Of a stretch of 64,000 nucleotides of DNA, positions 8,254 to 17,379 are shown in pieces. The notes below the pieces were generated by a model. That model was not told the DNA's origin. It did no database searches and saw only the letters and a list, made by a program, of their open reading frames with translations. How positions within the stretch are numbered: position 1 is the first letter of the stretch; each line of letters opens with the position of its first letter. A program made the position numbers and the translations under genes. The stretch is taken from positions 1 through 64,000 of the forward strand of contig CAZRCZ010000022.1 in NCBI GenBank assembly GCA_964598765.1, read 5' to 3'. Origin of the DNA: CAZRCZ01 sp964598765 (GTDB taxonomy: Bacteria; Sumerlaeota; Sumerlaeia; MVZB01; JAJFLK01).

Positions 8254-9492
8254 TTAATCGCGCGGACAACAAACGAAATCCGGTTTCCGGCCGTGACTTT
8301 GAATCCAAGAATATAGCTCCAATGTTTTTCGGGCGAGAGAATCCCATGCAAAGTCCCGTTCCGTCAATTGGCGTCCCTTCAACCCGGTGGCGCGGAGTTG
8401 TTCCGGCGGAGAGGACAGAATGGTCTCCAATTTGGAGCGCAATCCCTCAACTCCGAACGGATAATTCCATCCGGCTCCGGCGGCTTGAAGAATTTCCCAA
8501 GGTGTTCGATCCGAGGCGAGAACCGGAGTTCCGCTGGCCAAGGCTTCCAACACGACCATGCCGAAATTCTCTGAGCGCGAGCTGAGGATAAGCAACGTTG
8601 CCTTTCGCAGAAGTGCGACCTTCGTTATGCCTGTGACGGAGGACAGAAAAGAAACGCGCGCGGCCAGATCATTTCGGCGGACCCTCGCGGTCAGTCGCTC
8701 CAGCATTCCCAATTGGTCCGGACCTGCAAAAATGAGATGGGCGTCTGGAAACTGATCCGCGATTTCAGCCCAAACATCCAACAGTTGGTCCGGAGCCTTG
8801 ATGGGATGCAGACGGCCCAGGAACAGAAGCAGACGCTTCTCGCGCCAATCCGGATTCCTTTGCAGGAGTGCTTCCCATTCCCGCTCAAGTTCTTGGGAAG
8901 GTTCCTCGCGGGGATCGGGAAATTCATCGGCTCGGATTCCAAACGGAATCACGGCTACCGGCGATCCTAAATTTAATTTCGCAATGTCGGCGGCTTCGCG
9001 CGGCGAGGCCGCCAAAAGGCAGGAGGCTCGGGAAAGGTCGCGTTTTTCAATGAGACGATAGGCGGGCCATTTCTTCCATTGGGAATGACGAAGCGCCTCG
9101 GGGCTCAACATCCCGTGCGTTGAAATAACCAGCGGATGCCGCATACGTCGGGCGAAGGAAGCGGCAACCCAATTCGGATACCCCCACAATCCATGCGAGT
9201 GCAGGAGTGAGGCGGAGAAAGCATATTCCCTCAAAATACGGTTCAATGAGGGCGCGAAACCGAAACTCAACGGGCCCCAATATCTTGCGGCGTGAAGCGA
9301 GATGCCTTCGCCGTTTGGCTTCTGTCCGCTCCAATCCGGATCGTTAAGGCCGACAAGATGGACCAATCCCTGTTTTTGAATCAATCGCGCCTGCGCAAAC
9401 ACCAAATCCCAGACGGCCTTGGCGACGCCGGCGCCTCGTTCGGATAAGGCCCCCAAGACGTGAAGGTATTGAACTGATCGCGGAGCCGCCAT
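8254..9492 (-). CDS. Glycosyltransferase family 4
   Basis: A GT-B glycosyltransferase of about 412 aa. The acceptor half carries GAGVAKAVWDL and LLHSHGLWGYPNW with STHGMLSPEAL; the donor half has LLFLGRLHPIKAPDQLLDVW and the E(x7)E-type motif in SRSENFGMVVLEALASGTPV. The HGMLSPEAL segment is common in enzymes of capsule and exopolysaccharide loci. The ATG at 9492 (residue 72 of the open frame) matches the usual domain start and leaves a 33 bp gap to the polymerase gene. Sugar specificity unknown. Confidence 0.9.
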   Translation of the reverse strand: MAAPRSVQYLHVLGALSERGAGVAKAVWDLVFAQARLIQKQGLVHLVGLNDPDWSGQKPNGEGISLHAARYWGPLSFGFAPSLNRILREYAFSASLLHSHGLWGYPNWVAASFARRMRHPLVISTHGMLSPEALRHSQWKKWPAYRLIEKRDLSRASCLLAASPREAADIAKLNLGSPVAVIPFGIRADEFPDPREEPSQELEREWEALLQRNPDWREKRLLLFLGRLHPIKAPDQLLDVWAEIADQFPDAHLIFAGPDQLGMLERLTARVRRNDLAARVSFLSSVTGITKVALLRKATLLILSSRSENFGMVVLEALASGTPVLASDRTPWEILQAAGAGWNYPFGVEGLRSKLETILSSPPEQLRATGLKGRQLTERDFAWDSLARKTLELYSWIQSHGRKPDFVCCPRD

Positions 9493-9524
9493 GGAATTCA
9501 CGTCTCCGTTGATTCGAGCATCGC

Positions 9525-10892
9525 CTAGGCGCCCAATTTTGCATGGTGCCATGCGTCCCGGGGACTCAGCCGCCCAGCGGAGAGTCGGCTCGATCGGGGG
9601 ATGCTCCTTCGATGTTCGGCAAGCGCAAGCTCCGCAAAAAACGCGACGGACGCAATAAAGAACCAAAAGAGTTGAAAGGTGGGATTGCCCGGTCCCAAGA
9701 TCCACGGTTCGCTTCCCAAATTAAGCAGAAGAAAAACGGAATACGCAAAGGCCCCATGCGCGGCGAACGCGAAATCGTTGACTACTTTGAGCCGCACGAC
9801 GCGCCACTCGAGGCGGCAGACTGCAATCATGAGTAGAACAAATGCGCTACCGCCAATGGCGCCGATCGACTCCAAAACCGCAAAATAGCCGGTGCCGTCG
9901 CGAACGGCTCGCTCGCCCGAGGCGGCGATCTCCATTTTGTCGTCGGTTTGCTCGGAGGCCCCGTAGCCATAGCCAAACCACGGTTTTTTCTGGAAGGCGT
10001 CGTAGCTGGCGCGCCATTTCTCAATCCGGGATGCCAAAAACGAATCCGAAGTATTGGTACGCATCATGGAGCGGAGGCGGACGCTGAAGAAGAATTCGCG
10101 CCCCCCGATCAACAAAACGGCGAAAACGACGACGGCCTTCATCACTTGGCGCTTCCTTTGGGACGGCGAGTGAATCAGCTGAGTTGCCCCCCAGACCATT
10201 CCTCCGCCTAAAGCCGCGAAAAAAGCTCCGCGCGATCCCGTGGCGTAAACCGCCACGGTGTTCAGGACGATGCAACCCACGAGGAAATGCCGATAAAAGG
10301 CGCGAGGATACGCCGAATACAGCCACAAGGCGCTGAGCACGCCGAAACCCGCGTAGGTTCCCTCGCTGTTCGGGCCGCCAAAAAGTCCGCCGTATCGGCT
10401 CAGGGTCAATATCCGACCGGTGACTACGCCCTTGCATCCACTGATAAACGTGAGAAGGACCAATATCCACGCGATCAATTCCATCGCCTTGCGATATTGA
10501 TCCGCCGAGAACGTGACGGGAAGAAGATAAAACATAAGGACCACGGTGCAGGCGAGCGGAGCAAGTTTGGCCAAGGAAAAGGCTTGAACCTCGGAGTTCA
10601 TGGACGAAACGAAGCCCGAAAAGAGAAAAAGCAATACCGGAAAGCGGAAACGGGAAAATTGGCGCCGGCGAATCAGAAAAAACAAGCCCGTGGTGAAAAA
10701 CAAAGCCCCCCATCGAACGTAATTCATGATCGCGGCAAGGCCCGGAATTTCAAAAGTCGTGAAGATGAAGCAAAGGATGCACAGCGCAAGTAGAAGCACC
10801 CCGAAGGTAAGGCGGCCTCCGTGGGAACGGTTGCGAAACGTTGCCTCAAAGGAATGCGAAAGGGGGAAGGTGGGCGCGACGCTAAGCCGCAT
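9525..10892 (-). CDS. O-antigen ligase / polysaccharide polymerase (Wzy/WaaL family)
   Basis: A polytopic membrane protein of about 455 aa with roughly ten hydrophobic helices. The large periplasmic loop carries SRIEKWRASYDAF followed by PWFGYGYGASE, the pattern seen in O-antigen ligase and Wzy-like proteins. It should polymerise or ligate lipid-linked repeat units on the periplasmic side. The ATG at 10892 overlaps the upstream glycosyltransferase stop by 11 bp; the reading frame open to 11183 is shadow of that gene. Whether it acts as polymerase or ligase cannot be decided from the sequence. Confidence 0.85.
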   Translation of the reverse strand: MRLSVAPTFPLSHSFEATFRNRSHGGRLTFGVLLLALCILCFIFTTFEIPGLAAIMNYVRWGALFFTTGLFFLIRRRQFSRFRFPVLLFLFSGFVSSMNSEVQAFSLAKLAPLACTVVLMFYLLPVTFSADQYRKAMELIAWILVLLTFISGCKGVVTGRILTLSRYGGLFGGPNSEGTYAGFGVLSALWLYSAYPRAFYRHFLVGCIVLNTVAVYATGSRGAFFAALGGGMVWGATQLIHSPSQRKRQVMKAVVVFAVLLIGGREFFFSVRLRSMMRTNTSDSFLASRIEKWRASYDAFQKKPWFGYGYGASEQTDDKMEIAASGERAVRDGTGYFAVLESIGAIGGSAFVLLMIAVCRLEWRVVRLKVVNDFAFAAHGAFAYSVFLLLNLGSEPWILGPGNPTFQLFWFFIASVAFFAELALAEHRRSIPRSSRLSAGRLSPRDAWHHAKLGA

Positions 10893-12018
10893 GAGCGGTT
10901 TCTCCAAATTCAGAAGATACAATCCTGCGCATGAGTTCAGCGCCCAAGCGCGGCGTCCAATTCGCAACCGAATGACGTCCCCGCAGACCGATTTCCCGGG
11001 TTTGGGGAGGATGACGGGCGCAATGCTCAAGCAGTTTTGCCAAGGCGGTCGAATCGCCCGCTTCAACTTGAAATCCATTAACCCCGTGGCGAATATACGC
11101 CGCGACGGATCCCGCCGTTTGGGTTCCGATGACGGCCATGCCCGATGCCAAAGCTTCCATGACGACCATGCCCCAACCTTCATTCCAGCTTGTCATAAGC
11201 AGAACGTCATGCTGGGCGAATTGCGAGACCCGCTCATCCCAAGGAACAGATCCGCGAAAGTGAATTTGGGGGAGATTCATCGTCAAAATTTTCTTCTCGA
11301 GTCGGGAACGCTCCGGTCCGTCACCCACGATGTCCAAAGTCCAGGAACAACCGTTGGGCAACAGCGCGAAGGCATCCAGCATCCAATCCAAGCCTTTCCA
11401 ATTCAGCAAACGACCGCAGTAAAGAAACCGAATGGTCTGATCGGAGCGCGGCTCGCGCGGGATCGCCCGAAACTCATCCGCGTTCATATAATAGGGAATC
11501 TCATGAATTTTAGCAGTAGAAAAACCAAGAGCGTGATAGGATTGCGCCGCCAAGGGGCCGTGGGCCAAGATGCCCGTGACGCCGCGCAGACAAACCTTGA
11601 GCCAGAAATTGCGGAAAACGGACTTCCATCCGGAGGAGGACATCCCGGGCTTTTCCGAAAAATAATACCATGTCGCTTTTCGCCAATTGAGGTAAAGCAT
11701 GGCGGCGGCCACCGACGGCATCGTGTAGCCTCCGCCTAGCGCGAAAATCCTGCCTTGTTTGAGTCGCGCGGAAACTTGTCCGATCAGTCCGGGATTCCAG
11801 ATGCCGAATTCTCCCATGCCGGGCAGACGGCGATGCGGGAGAATTTCATGTCTGAAATTCCCTTTGGGAGAAGGCCAAGTGTCGCGCTCGACAAGACGAT
11901 CCGCGCAGTAGAGGACCTCCAAGTCGAAGGCCGGATTTTCGTGAATCGCCTGAAAGAAATCCACGGCGTGCGGACTCGGAGCGGGATAAATGATCGTCAA
12001 GGGATTGGGAGAGGTCAT
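10882..12018 (-). CDS. Glycosyltransferase family 4
   Basis: A 378 aa GT-B enzyme. The donor half is clear: FLYCGRLLNWKGLDWMLDAF, LDIVGDGPERSRLEKK and the E(x7)E-type segment NEGWGMVVMEALASGMAVIG. The acceptor half begins LTIIYPAPSPHAVDFFQ. The start overlaps the upstream gene's stop as ATGA, and the end overlaps the polymerase start by 11 bp, so translation is likely coupled through all three. Role: addition of one sugar of the surface polysaccharide. Confidence 0.92.
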   Translation of the reverse strand: MTSPNPLTIIYPAPSPHAVDFFQAIHENPAFDLEVLYCADRLVERDTWPSPKGNFRHEILPHRRLPGMGEFGIWNPGLIGQVSARLKQGRIFALGGGYTMPSVAAAMLYLNWRKATWYYFSEKPGMSSSGWKSVFRNFWLKVCLRGVTGILAHGPLAAQSYHALGFSTAKIHEIPYYMNADEFRAIPREPRSDQTIRFLYCGRLLNWKGLDWMLDAFALLPNGCSWTLDIVGDGPERSRLEKKILTMNLPQIHFRGSVPWDERVSQFAQHDVLLMTSWNEGWGMVVMEALASGMAVIGTQTAGSVAAYIRHGVNGFQVEAGDSTALAKLLEHCARHPPQTREIGLRGRHSVANWTPRLGAELMRRIVSSEFGETAHAA

Positions 12019-13148
12019 AAATTTTCTTTACGTGTTAAGACCTTCAGATATTGTTGTTCCAACTCGCGCGTGAGCGACGCCATTGAAAATCGCGATTCCA
12101 CAAGATCGCGCGCCGTTTGGATCGTGGCGGAAGATTCGTCTTTCCCTTCAAGAAGTGCCGCGGACATTTCGGCCAACTCCGAAGTGTTACGTTGATTCAA
12201 AAACTTTGCCGCGGGCTGACCCGTAAGCTCAAGAATTTCCCGGACGCCTCCATCCGACACAAAACCCGCGACGGGAACGCGCATGGCAAAGGCTTCCAAG
12301 AGCGTGGTCGGCATGGCTTCGTATTCAGAGCAAAAGAGGAACAAATCGAGCGAGCCGAGCAAAGCAAGAGCGTCGGGCCGACTTCCAAGAAAGTGAAACC
12401 GCTCTGCGCATGTAGTCCGGCTCGCAAGCCTCTGAAGATTTTCTCGTTCCGCTCCGTCCCCGATGACCACAAACCGGCAATCCGGACGAAGAATGAATAG
12501 TTTTTGCGCGGTTTCCACAAAATCCTCCCATCCCTTGCCGGTTGCAAGCCGTCCCACCGAACCGATCAGCTGGACTTCCGACGAAAATCCCAATTCTTTC
12601 TTCAAATAATCGGGATCCTTTGGAGGCAATCGGCTCAAATCAACTCCATTAAAAATTACAACAATTTTTGCGGGATCGAGGCCCGTATTGCGAGCGAGAG
12701 ATCGTCCCGTCTCCGTCGAAACGGCCAAGACCGCGCTCATTCGCCCCTGAAATAAACGCCACAGCATTCGCGCGCGGTCGGGAGACGGCCCGTGCTCAAA
12801 GGTGATGTGCTCGGTTTGAATCCAAGGGAGAGGATATCTCAACCTCATGCAAAGTCCGACGACGGCGTGGAGTTCGTGCGCGTGAATCAGCTCGGGATTC
12901 GCTTCTTTGATCGCATGATGAAGTTTCCAAATCAAAGATATTTGATGCCCGGATCGTCCATGGAGCGTTTGGACCGCCACCCCATCGGCGCGCAGTTCTT
13001 CGGCGATTACCCCATCCTCAAACAGAACGATGACGCGAGGCTCAAATCGCTTTCGATCCAAATTTCGGATCAACGATTGAACGTGGCGCTCAATACCGCC
13101 GAATCCGCCCCTTCCTAGGATAAACAAAATGCGAATGGGTTGATTCAT
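12015..13148 (-). CDS. Glycosyltransferase family 4
   Basis: A 377 aa GT-B enzyme. N-terminal ILFILGRGGFGGIERHVQSL is the acceptor-side glycine loop. LIHAHELHAVVG and EHITFEHGP lie in the middle; the donor half has IGSVGRLATGKGWEDFVETA, FVVIGDGAERENL and SEYEAMPTTLLEAFAMRVPV with the paired glutamates. It overlaps both neighbours by 4 bp. Role as above in the polysaccharide cluster; substrate unknown. Confidence 0.92.
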   Translation of the reverse strand: MNQPIRILFILGRGGFGGIERHVQSLIRNLDRKRFEPRVIVLFEDGVIAEELRADGVAVQTLHGRSGHQISLIWKLHHAIKEANPELIHAHELHAVVGLCMRLRYPLPWIQTEHITFEHGPSPDRARMLWRLFQGRMSAVLAVSTETGRSLARNTGLDPAKIVVIFNGVDLSRLPPKDPDYLKKELGFSSEVQLIGSVGRLATGKGWEDFVETAQKLFILRPDCRFVVIGDGAERENLQRLASRTTCAERFHFLGSRPDALALLGSLDLFLFCSEYEAMPTTLLEAFAMRVPVAGFVSDGGVREILELTGQPAAKFLNQRNTSELAEMSAALLEGKDESSATIQTARDLVESRFSMASLTRELEQQYLKVLTRKENL

Positions 13149-14341
13149 GGCGGAGCTTTGCGATCTTTCGCGGCGCGTTCGGATATCAAGGCGTCATTCA
13201 TGGCAAGATATTGAGGTCCGACGATTCGGGGCGAGAATTTGTTCCGATGGTATCGCGCAATTTCGTCGGGGCGCACGAGTCCGGCGCGGAGACGGTCAAT
13301 CGTCCGCTCAATGGCATCCGCAAACAAATCAGGTCGGTCCTGCTCGATCACGGTTCCGACCGATTCGTCGGCAAGCGCGTCGGCGAGGCACCCGGCGCGA
13401 GTCGCCAGCAGATAACGTCCGCAAGCAAGAATCTCCACGGCGGCAAGGCATTGTCCCTCAAAGCGGGTCGTTTGGGCGAAAAAATGATTCTCCGCCGCGA
13501 TGCGGGGAATATCGTCGGAGTGGAAAGGACCATGAAAAAAGATGCGATCGTGAGCGCCGCATTGCGAGGCGCGCGCGCGCAGGAACGACTCTTGATCCCC
13601 GCCGCCGTAGAGATGCAATTCCAAACGATGGTCCGGCAACTCGCCTTTGGCCTTTTGGTAAAACTCAAAGGCAGTCAACAGGGCTTCGACGTTTTTTTGC
13701 CGACTGAGGCGTCCGAGATACCCCATCCGAATCGGCCTGTCACTTCGGGTGGGCGGGAGAGGGGATACGGGCGGATCGGGCATACCGCTGAAATAAGGGA
13801 ATCGAAAAAAATGACCCTCATACCCGAGAAACGAGCGGCATTGCTCCTCCATCGCCGGACATTGTGCGACGATGGCGTCTAGCTGATTTACCAGTCGCGG
13901 GTCCGGTTTGGGACGAAATTGATAGGTCTCGTCTTCCGCCGGACAATACGGAGGAACATAAATGATCGCCGATCCGGGATTGTCCCGACGCGCGGCGCGA
14001 AGGATCCGTTCGAGCACGGCATCGGGAAAAAGTTTGAAAAGGTAAATCAAATGCGGACCCGCAATTTCACTCCGCGCCTGCAAGACCAAGGAACGATCAG
14101 GCAGATCAAACCGCGCGCCTCGCGTGATCCTTCCCCGAATTGTTTGGACTCCCATCGCCTCCATTTCACGGACGATGGGGCTGACGCCTCGAATGGGCCA
14201 ATAGGCCAAGGTCACTTGATCGCCATTTCCGATCAGAAGCCGCCCCAGATCGCGGGCAAAAATTTCAATTCCTCCGATTTGCGCAAAACCTCCCATGTAG
14301 AGGAGAATTCGACGAGAGTTTTTTTTCAGTTGAGCAGGCAT
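13145..14341 (-). CDS. Glycosyltransferase (GT-B), first gene of the polysaccharide cluster
   Basis: About 398 aa. ILLYMGGFAQIGGIEIFARDL opens the N-terminal half as in GT4 enzymes, and MGYLGRLSRQKNVEALLTAF with LHLYGGGDQESF marks the donor half; the EGQCLAAVEILACGRY segment replaces the usual E(x7)E. It is more divergent than its neighbours. The ATG at 14341 is preferred over the TTG one codon earlier. It is the promoter-proximal gene of the minus-strand run, so the operon promoter should lie in 14342-14537, where no clear consensus was seen. Confidence 0.85.
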   Translation of the reverse strand: MPAQLKKNSRRILLYMGGFAQIGGIEIFARDLGRLLIGNGDQVTLAYWPIRGVSPIVREMEAMGVQTIRGRITRGARFDLPDRSLVLQARSEIAGPHLIYLFKLFPDAVLERILRAARRDNPGSAIIYVPPYCPAEDETYQFRPKPDPRLVNQLDAIVAQCPAMEEQCRSFLGYEGHFFRFPYFSGMPDPPVSPLPPTRSDRPIRMGYLGRLSRQKNVEALLTAFEFYQKAKGELPDHRLELHLYGGGDQESFLRARASQCGAHDRIFFHGPFHSDDIPRIAAENHFFAQTTRFEGQCLAAVEILACGRYLLATRAGCLADALADESVGTVIEQDRPDLFADAIERTIDRLRAGLVRPDEIARYHRNKFSPRIVGPQYLAMNDALISERAAKDRKAPP

Positions 14342-14537
14342 CAACCGCGATTCGCCTCTTCCAATCCCAAATCTCGCCCCTCAACAGGGCGCGTGAAATC
14401 TAGAGTAAAAGGCCTCGGAAAAAAAGTGTAGCCTTATCGGATTGTTCGCCGATGCGCAGTCTGCTAAGATCAGGGGGCGTCCCGAACCGCGTGCCTGAAT
14501 GTCAAAGGCAACTCAAGGGTTCGCCGCAGGTTAAATC

Positions 14538-16547
14538 ATGTTAGGCGTGACGGCTCTTAAAAAATCATTTGGGGGAAGCGACCTGTTCGAGGACGTCTCC
14601 TTCCGGTTGGAGAAGGGGGAAAAGGCCGCGTTGGTGGGCGTGAACGGCTCCGGCAAATCCACGCTGATGCGGATGTGCGCCGGTCAGATTCCGCTCGACG
14701 GAGGTGAAATTTCCCTGCCGCGCGACGCCGCCGTCGGCTACCTTCCCCAACACGCCGAGTTAAACACGGGCCGAACCCTCTTCGAGGAATTGCGCGCCGT
14801 CTTCGCGAACGTGGACAGCCATTTTGAGGAATGTGAGCAACTGGCCCATCGCATGGGGGAGGTCGCGCACGATTCCGAAGAATACCACCAGATCGCGGAC
14901 CGCTACGGCCATTTGCAACATGAAATTGACCGTCTCGGCGCGTATGAGATTGATTCGCGAATCGAGAAAATCATGGCGGGTCTGGGATTCAAAGCCTCGG
15001 ATCGCGACAAACCTTGTTCCGCGTTTTCCGGGGGCTGGCAAATGCGAATCATGCTGGGCGCGTTGCTCCTGACCAATCCCGATGTTCTCCTCTTGGACGA
15101 GCCGACGAACCATCTCGATCTGGAGACGATGATCTGGCTGGAAAATTGGATTCGGGAAAGCGACGCCTCGGTCTTGCTGGTCAGCCATGAGCGAAAATTC
15201 ATGGACGCGCTCGCCAATCGCGTGCTTGAGGTCCACGAGGGAAAGCTCACGGTTTATCGGGGTAACTACACCGATTACCTCAAATCACGCGAGGAGCGTT
15301 GGGCGCAATGGCAACGAGAATACGACAATCAGCAGGACGAAATCGCGCATCTTCGCAAATTCATTGATCGGTTCCGCTACAACGCCTCCAAGGCGGCCTT
15401 GGTGCAGAGCCGGATTCGCGCGCTGGAGAAGATCGTTCCGATTCCTCCCCCTCCGAAGGCCGCGGCTTCGATCCGATTCCGATTTCCCGCGCCCGATCGG
15501 GGAAGCAAGGAAGTTTTTGCCATGGAAGGAGTCGCTAAATCCTTCGGCGATCATCGGGTCTTGAGCGGGGTTGACGTCGGCTTTTGGCGGGGAGAAAAGA
15601 TCGCGCTAGTCGGCTTGAACGGCGCGGGAAAGACCACGCTTCTCAAAATGCTCGGGGGCGTCGAGCAACCAAGCGACGGGACCGTTCGGGCCGGCGTCAA
15701 GACGCGGGCCGAATACTTCGCCCAATACGATCACGACGGCATGAGCAAGGAAAACACGGTTTGGCAGGAAATCGCGAGTGTCGCGCCCGTCGGACATTTG
15801 GAGCAGGCGCGCGCGTTGCTCGGCGGTTTCTTCTTCAGCGGCGACGACGCGGACAAACCGATTCACGTTCTTTCCGGGGGGGAGCGGACCCGTGTCCGGT
15901 TGGCCAAGATGCTTTTTTCCGGAGCCAATGCGCTCCTGCTCGACGAGCCGACCAACCATCTCGACATCGCTTCCCGCGCCACGTTGGAGAACGCGGTCAA
16001 GGATTACGAAGGGACGGTGATTTTCGTGTCGCATGATCGGGCGTTTTTGGACGCGGTTGCGACGCGGGTTCTTGAAATCAAAGGAGGCCGGGTCCGTTCC
16101 TTTCCGGGAAATTACACCGACTATTGTCACGCCTTGCGCGCAATGGGGGAGGAATCGCCATTGATTGGCGAGACGAAATCTTTTGGAATGACGCGGGATT
16201 CTAGCGGCGCCGACGGTCAAGGTGGTCTCAGCGGCAAGAAGGAAAATGCGAAGCCCGCTTCTCCCGCGCCGTCCAAAGCTTCAGACGCAACTCAGTCCCG
16301 CAATCCATTGTCGCAGGAATCGGCGCGCGAGCAGACGCGCATCAAGAAATTGGTTGCTCAAATTGAGAAGCAGATCGCCGAGACAGAAGTAAGGCTGAAG
16401 GAGATCGAAACGGAATTGGCCAAGCCGGAGGTCTATAAGGATTTCCGAAAATCCAATCCGCTGGTGGGCGAGCGGGACAAACTCCAAAGCAATCGAGACA
16501 CCTACTTGGCGCAGTGGGAACGCCACGCGGCGACGCTGGAAGCTTGA
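14538..16547 (+). CDS. ABC-F family ATPase
   Basis: A 669 aa soluble protein with two ABC ATPase domains and no membrane segments, the ABC-F layout. Domain 1: Walker A GVNGSGKST (34-42), signature FSGGWQMRI, Walker B LLLDEPTNHLDLE. An arm-like linker rich in R/Q/E follows (about 250-290). Domain 2: Walker A GLNGAGKTT (about 359), signature LSGGERTRV, Walker B LLLDEPTNHLDIA. The C-terminal 100 residues are a charged coiled coil. ABC-F proteins bind the ribosomal E site and relieve stalled translation; length and linker fit the Uup/YheS group. Transcribed alone, convergent with the methyltransferase. Confidence 0.95.
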   Translation: MLGVTALKKSFGGSDLFEDVSFRLEKGEKAALVGVNGSGKSTLMRMCAGQIPLDGGEISLPRDAAVGYLPQHAELNTGRTLFEELRAVFANVDSHFEECEQLAHRMGEVAHDSEEYHQIADRYGHLQHEIDRLGAYEIDSRIEKIMAGLGFKASDRDKPCSAFSGGWQMRIMLGALLLTNPDVLLLDEPTNHLDLETMIWLENWIRESDASVLLVSHERKFMDALANRVLEVHEGKLTVYRGNYTDYLKSREERWAQWQREYDNQQDEIAHLRKFIDRFRYNASKAALVQSRIRALEKIVPIPPPPKAAASIRFRFPAPDRGSKEVFAMEGVAKSFGDHRVLSGVDVGFWRGEKIALVGLNGAGKTTLLKMLGGVEQPSDGTVRAGVKTRAEYFAQYDHDGMSKENTVWQEIASVAPVGHLEQARALLGGFFFSGDDADKPIHVLSGGERTRVRLAKMLFSGANALLLDEPTNHLDIASRATLENAVKDYEGTVIFVSHDRAFLDAVATRVLEIKGGRVRSFPGNYTDYCHALRAMGEESPLIGETKSFGMTRDSSGADGQGGLSGKKENAKPASPAPSKASDATQSRNPLSQESAREQTRIKKLVAQIEKQIAETEVRLKEIETELAKPEVYKDFRKSNPLVGERDKLQSNRDTYLAQWERHAATLEA

Positions 16548-16578
16548 AGCAAAAAACGGATAATAAGGGAAGGGCGCC

Positions 16579-17196
16579 TTACTTCTTATTGACGCAACGC
16601 ACGGCTTTCCAATTGCCGAGGAAATCTATGCTTTCGAGCGTTTCAATTTCCAGATCGCACTTCTTCATTAAATCGCGCAAATTGAGATCGGTGTTAAACC
16701 CGATGCGGTAGCAAAGGGGAGAAATGATTTTTTCAAGGAATCCTTTGACCGGATTCTCGCTGTGGAAGTGGTTGAGAAAAACCAAATATCCGTCGGGGCG
16801 ACAAACGCGCTTCATCTCGTTGACGACGCTGACCGGATCGGGGACGACCGAAATAATATACGCGGCGAGAACACGATCAAAACTATTCTCCGCAAAACTT
16901 TGCTTCGTCGCGTCCATTTTCATCAATTGGACGTGTTTGAGACCGAGCCGCTCAACCCTCTTGGCGGCTTGATCGAGCATTTTTTGAGAGAGGTCAATGC
17001 CGGTGATTTCGATGTCCTTGGGGAGCATGGGGAGCGAAAGACCGGTTCCGACGCCGACTTCGAGCAACTGCGCGCCGGGTTTAAGATCCAATAACTCGGG
17101 GGCCATCTCGCGCCCGCTGTGGAACACTTTGCCGAAAATCAGATCGTAGAAACGAGAGTAGCCGTCATAGACTTTTTCAACGTATTCAATCGTCAC
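16579..17196 (-). CDS. Class I SAM-dependent methyltransferase, phospholipid N-methyltransferase-like
   Basis: A 205 aa Rossmann-fold methyltransferase. SAM-binding motif I is LLEVGVGTGLSLP, motif II is ITGIDLSQKML, and FDRVLAAYIISVVPDP is the post-motif. The YDGYSRFYDLIFGKVFHSGR opening and overall size resemble bacterial PmtA-type phosphatidylethanolamine N-methyltransferases, which make mono-, di- and trimethylated lipids. An ubiquinone/menaquinone-type methyltransferase is the alternative, but VFHSGR favours PmtA. It is convergent with the ABC-F gene and divergent from the response regulator. Confidence 0.82.
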   Translation of the reverse strand: MTIEYVEKVYDGYSRFYDLIFGKVFHSGREMAPELLDLKPGAQLLEVGVGTGLSLPMLPKDIEITGIDLSQKMLDQAAKRVERLGLKHVQLMKMDATKQSFAENSFDRVLAAYIISVVPDPVSVVNEMKRVCRPDGYLVFLNHFHSENPVKGFLEKIISPLCYRIGFNTDLNLRDLMKKCDLEIETLESIDFLGNWKAVRCVNKK

Positions 17197-17379
17197 GGTT
17201 GAATCCTCTTTCTCCCGGAGCCTAAACTCTCCCGCTTTTTTTAGGCTTGGGCTACGGCAATCTATTGCGTTTAGTTTTGATAAGCAAGGGGAAATTCGGC
17301 TAGATTGGGCATTCCCACGCGGCGCGAAGGGTCGAGTCGCTTGCGGATATGATTTTAGCGTAACCGATTATAGGCGCTT

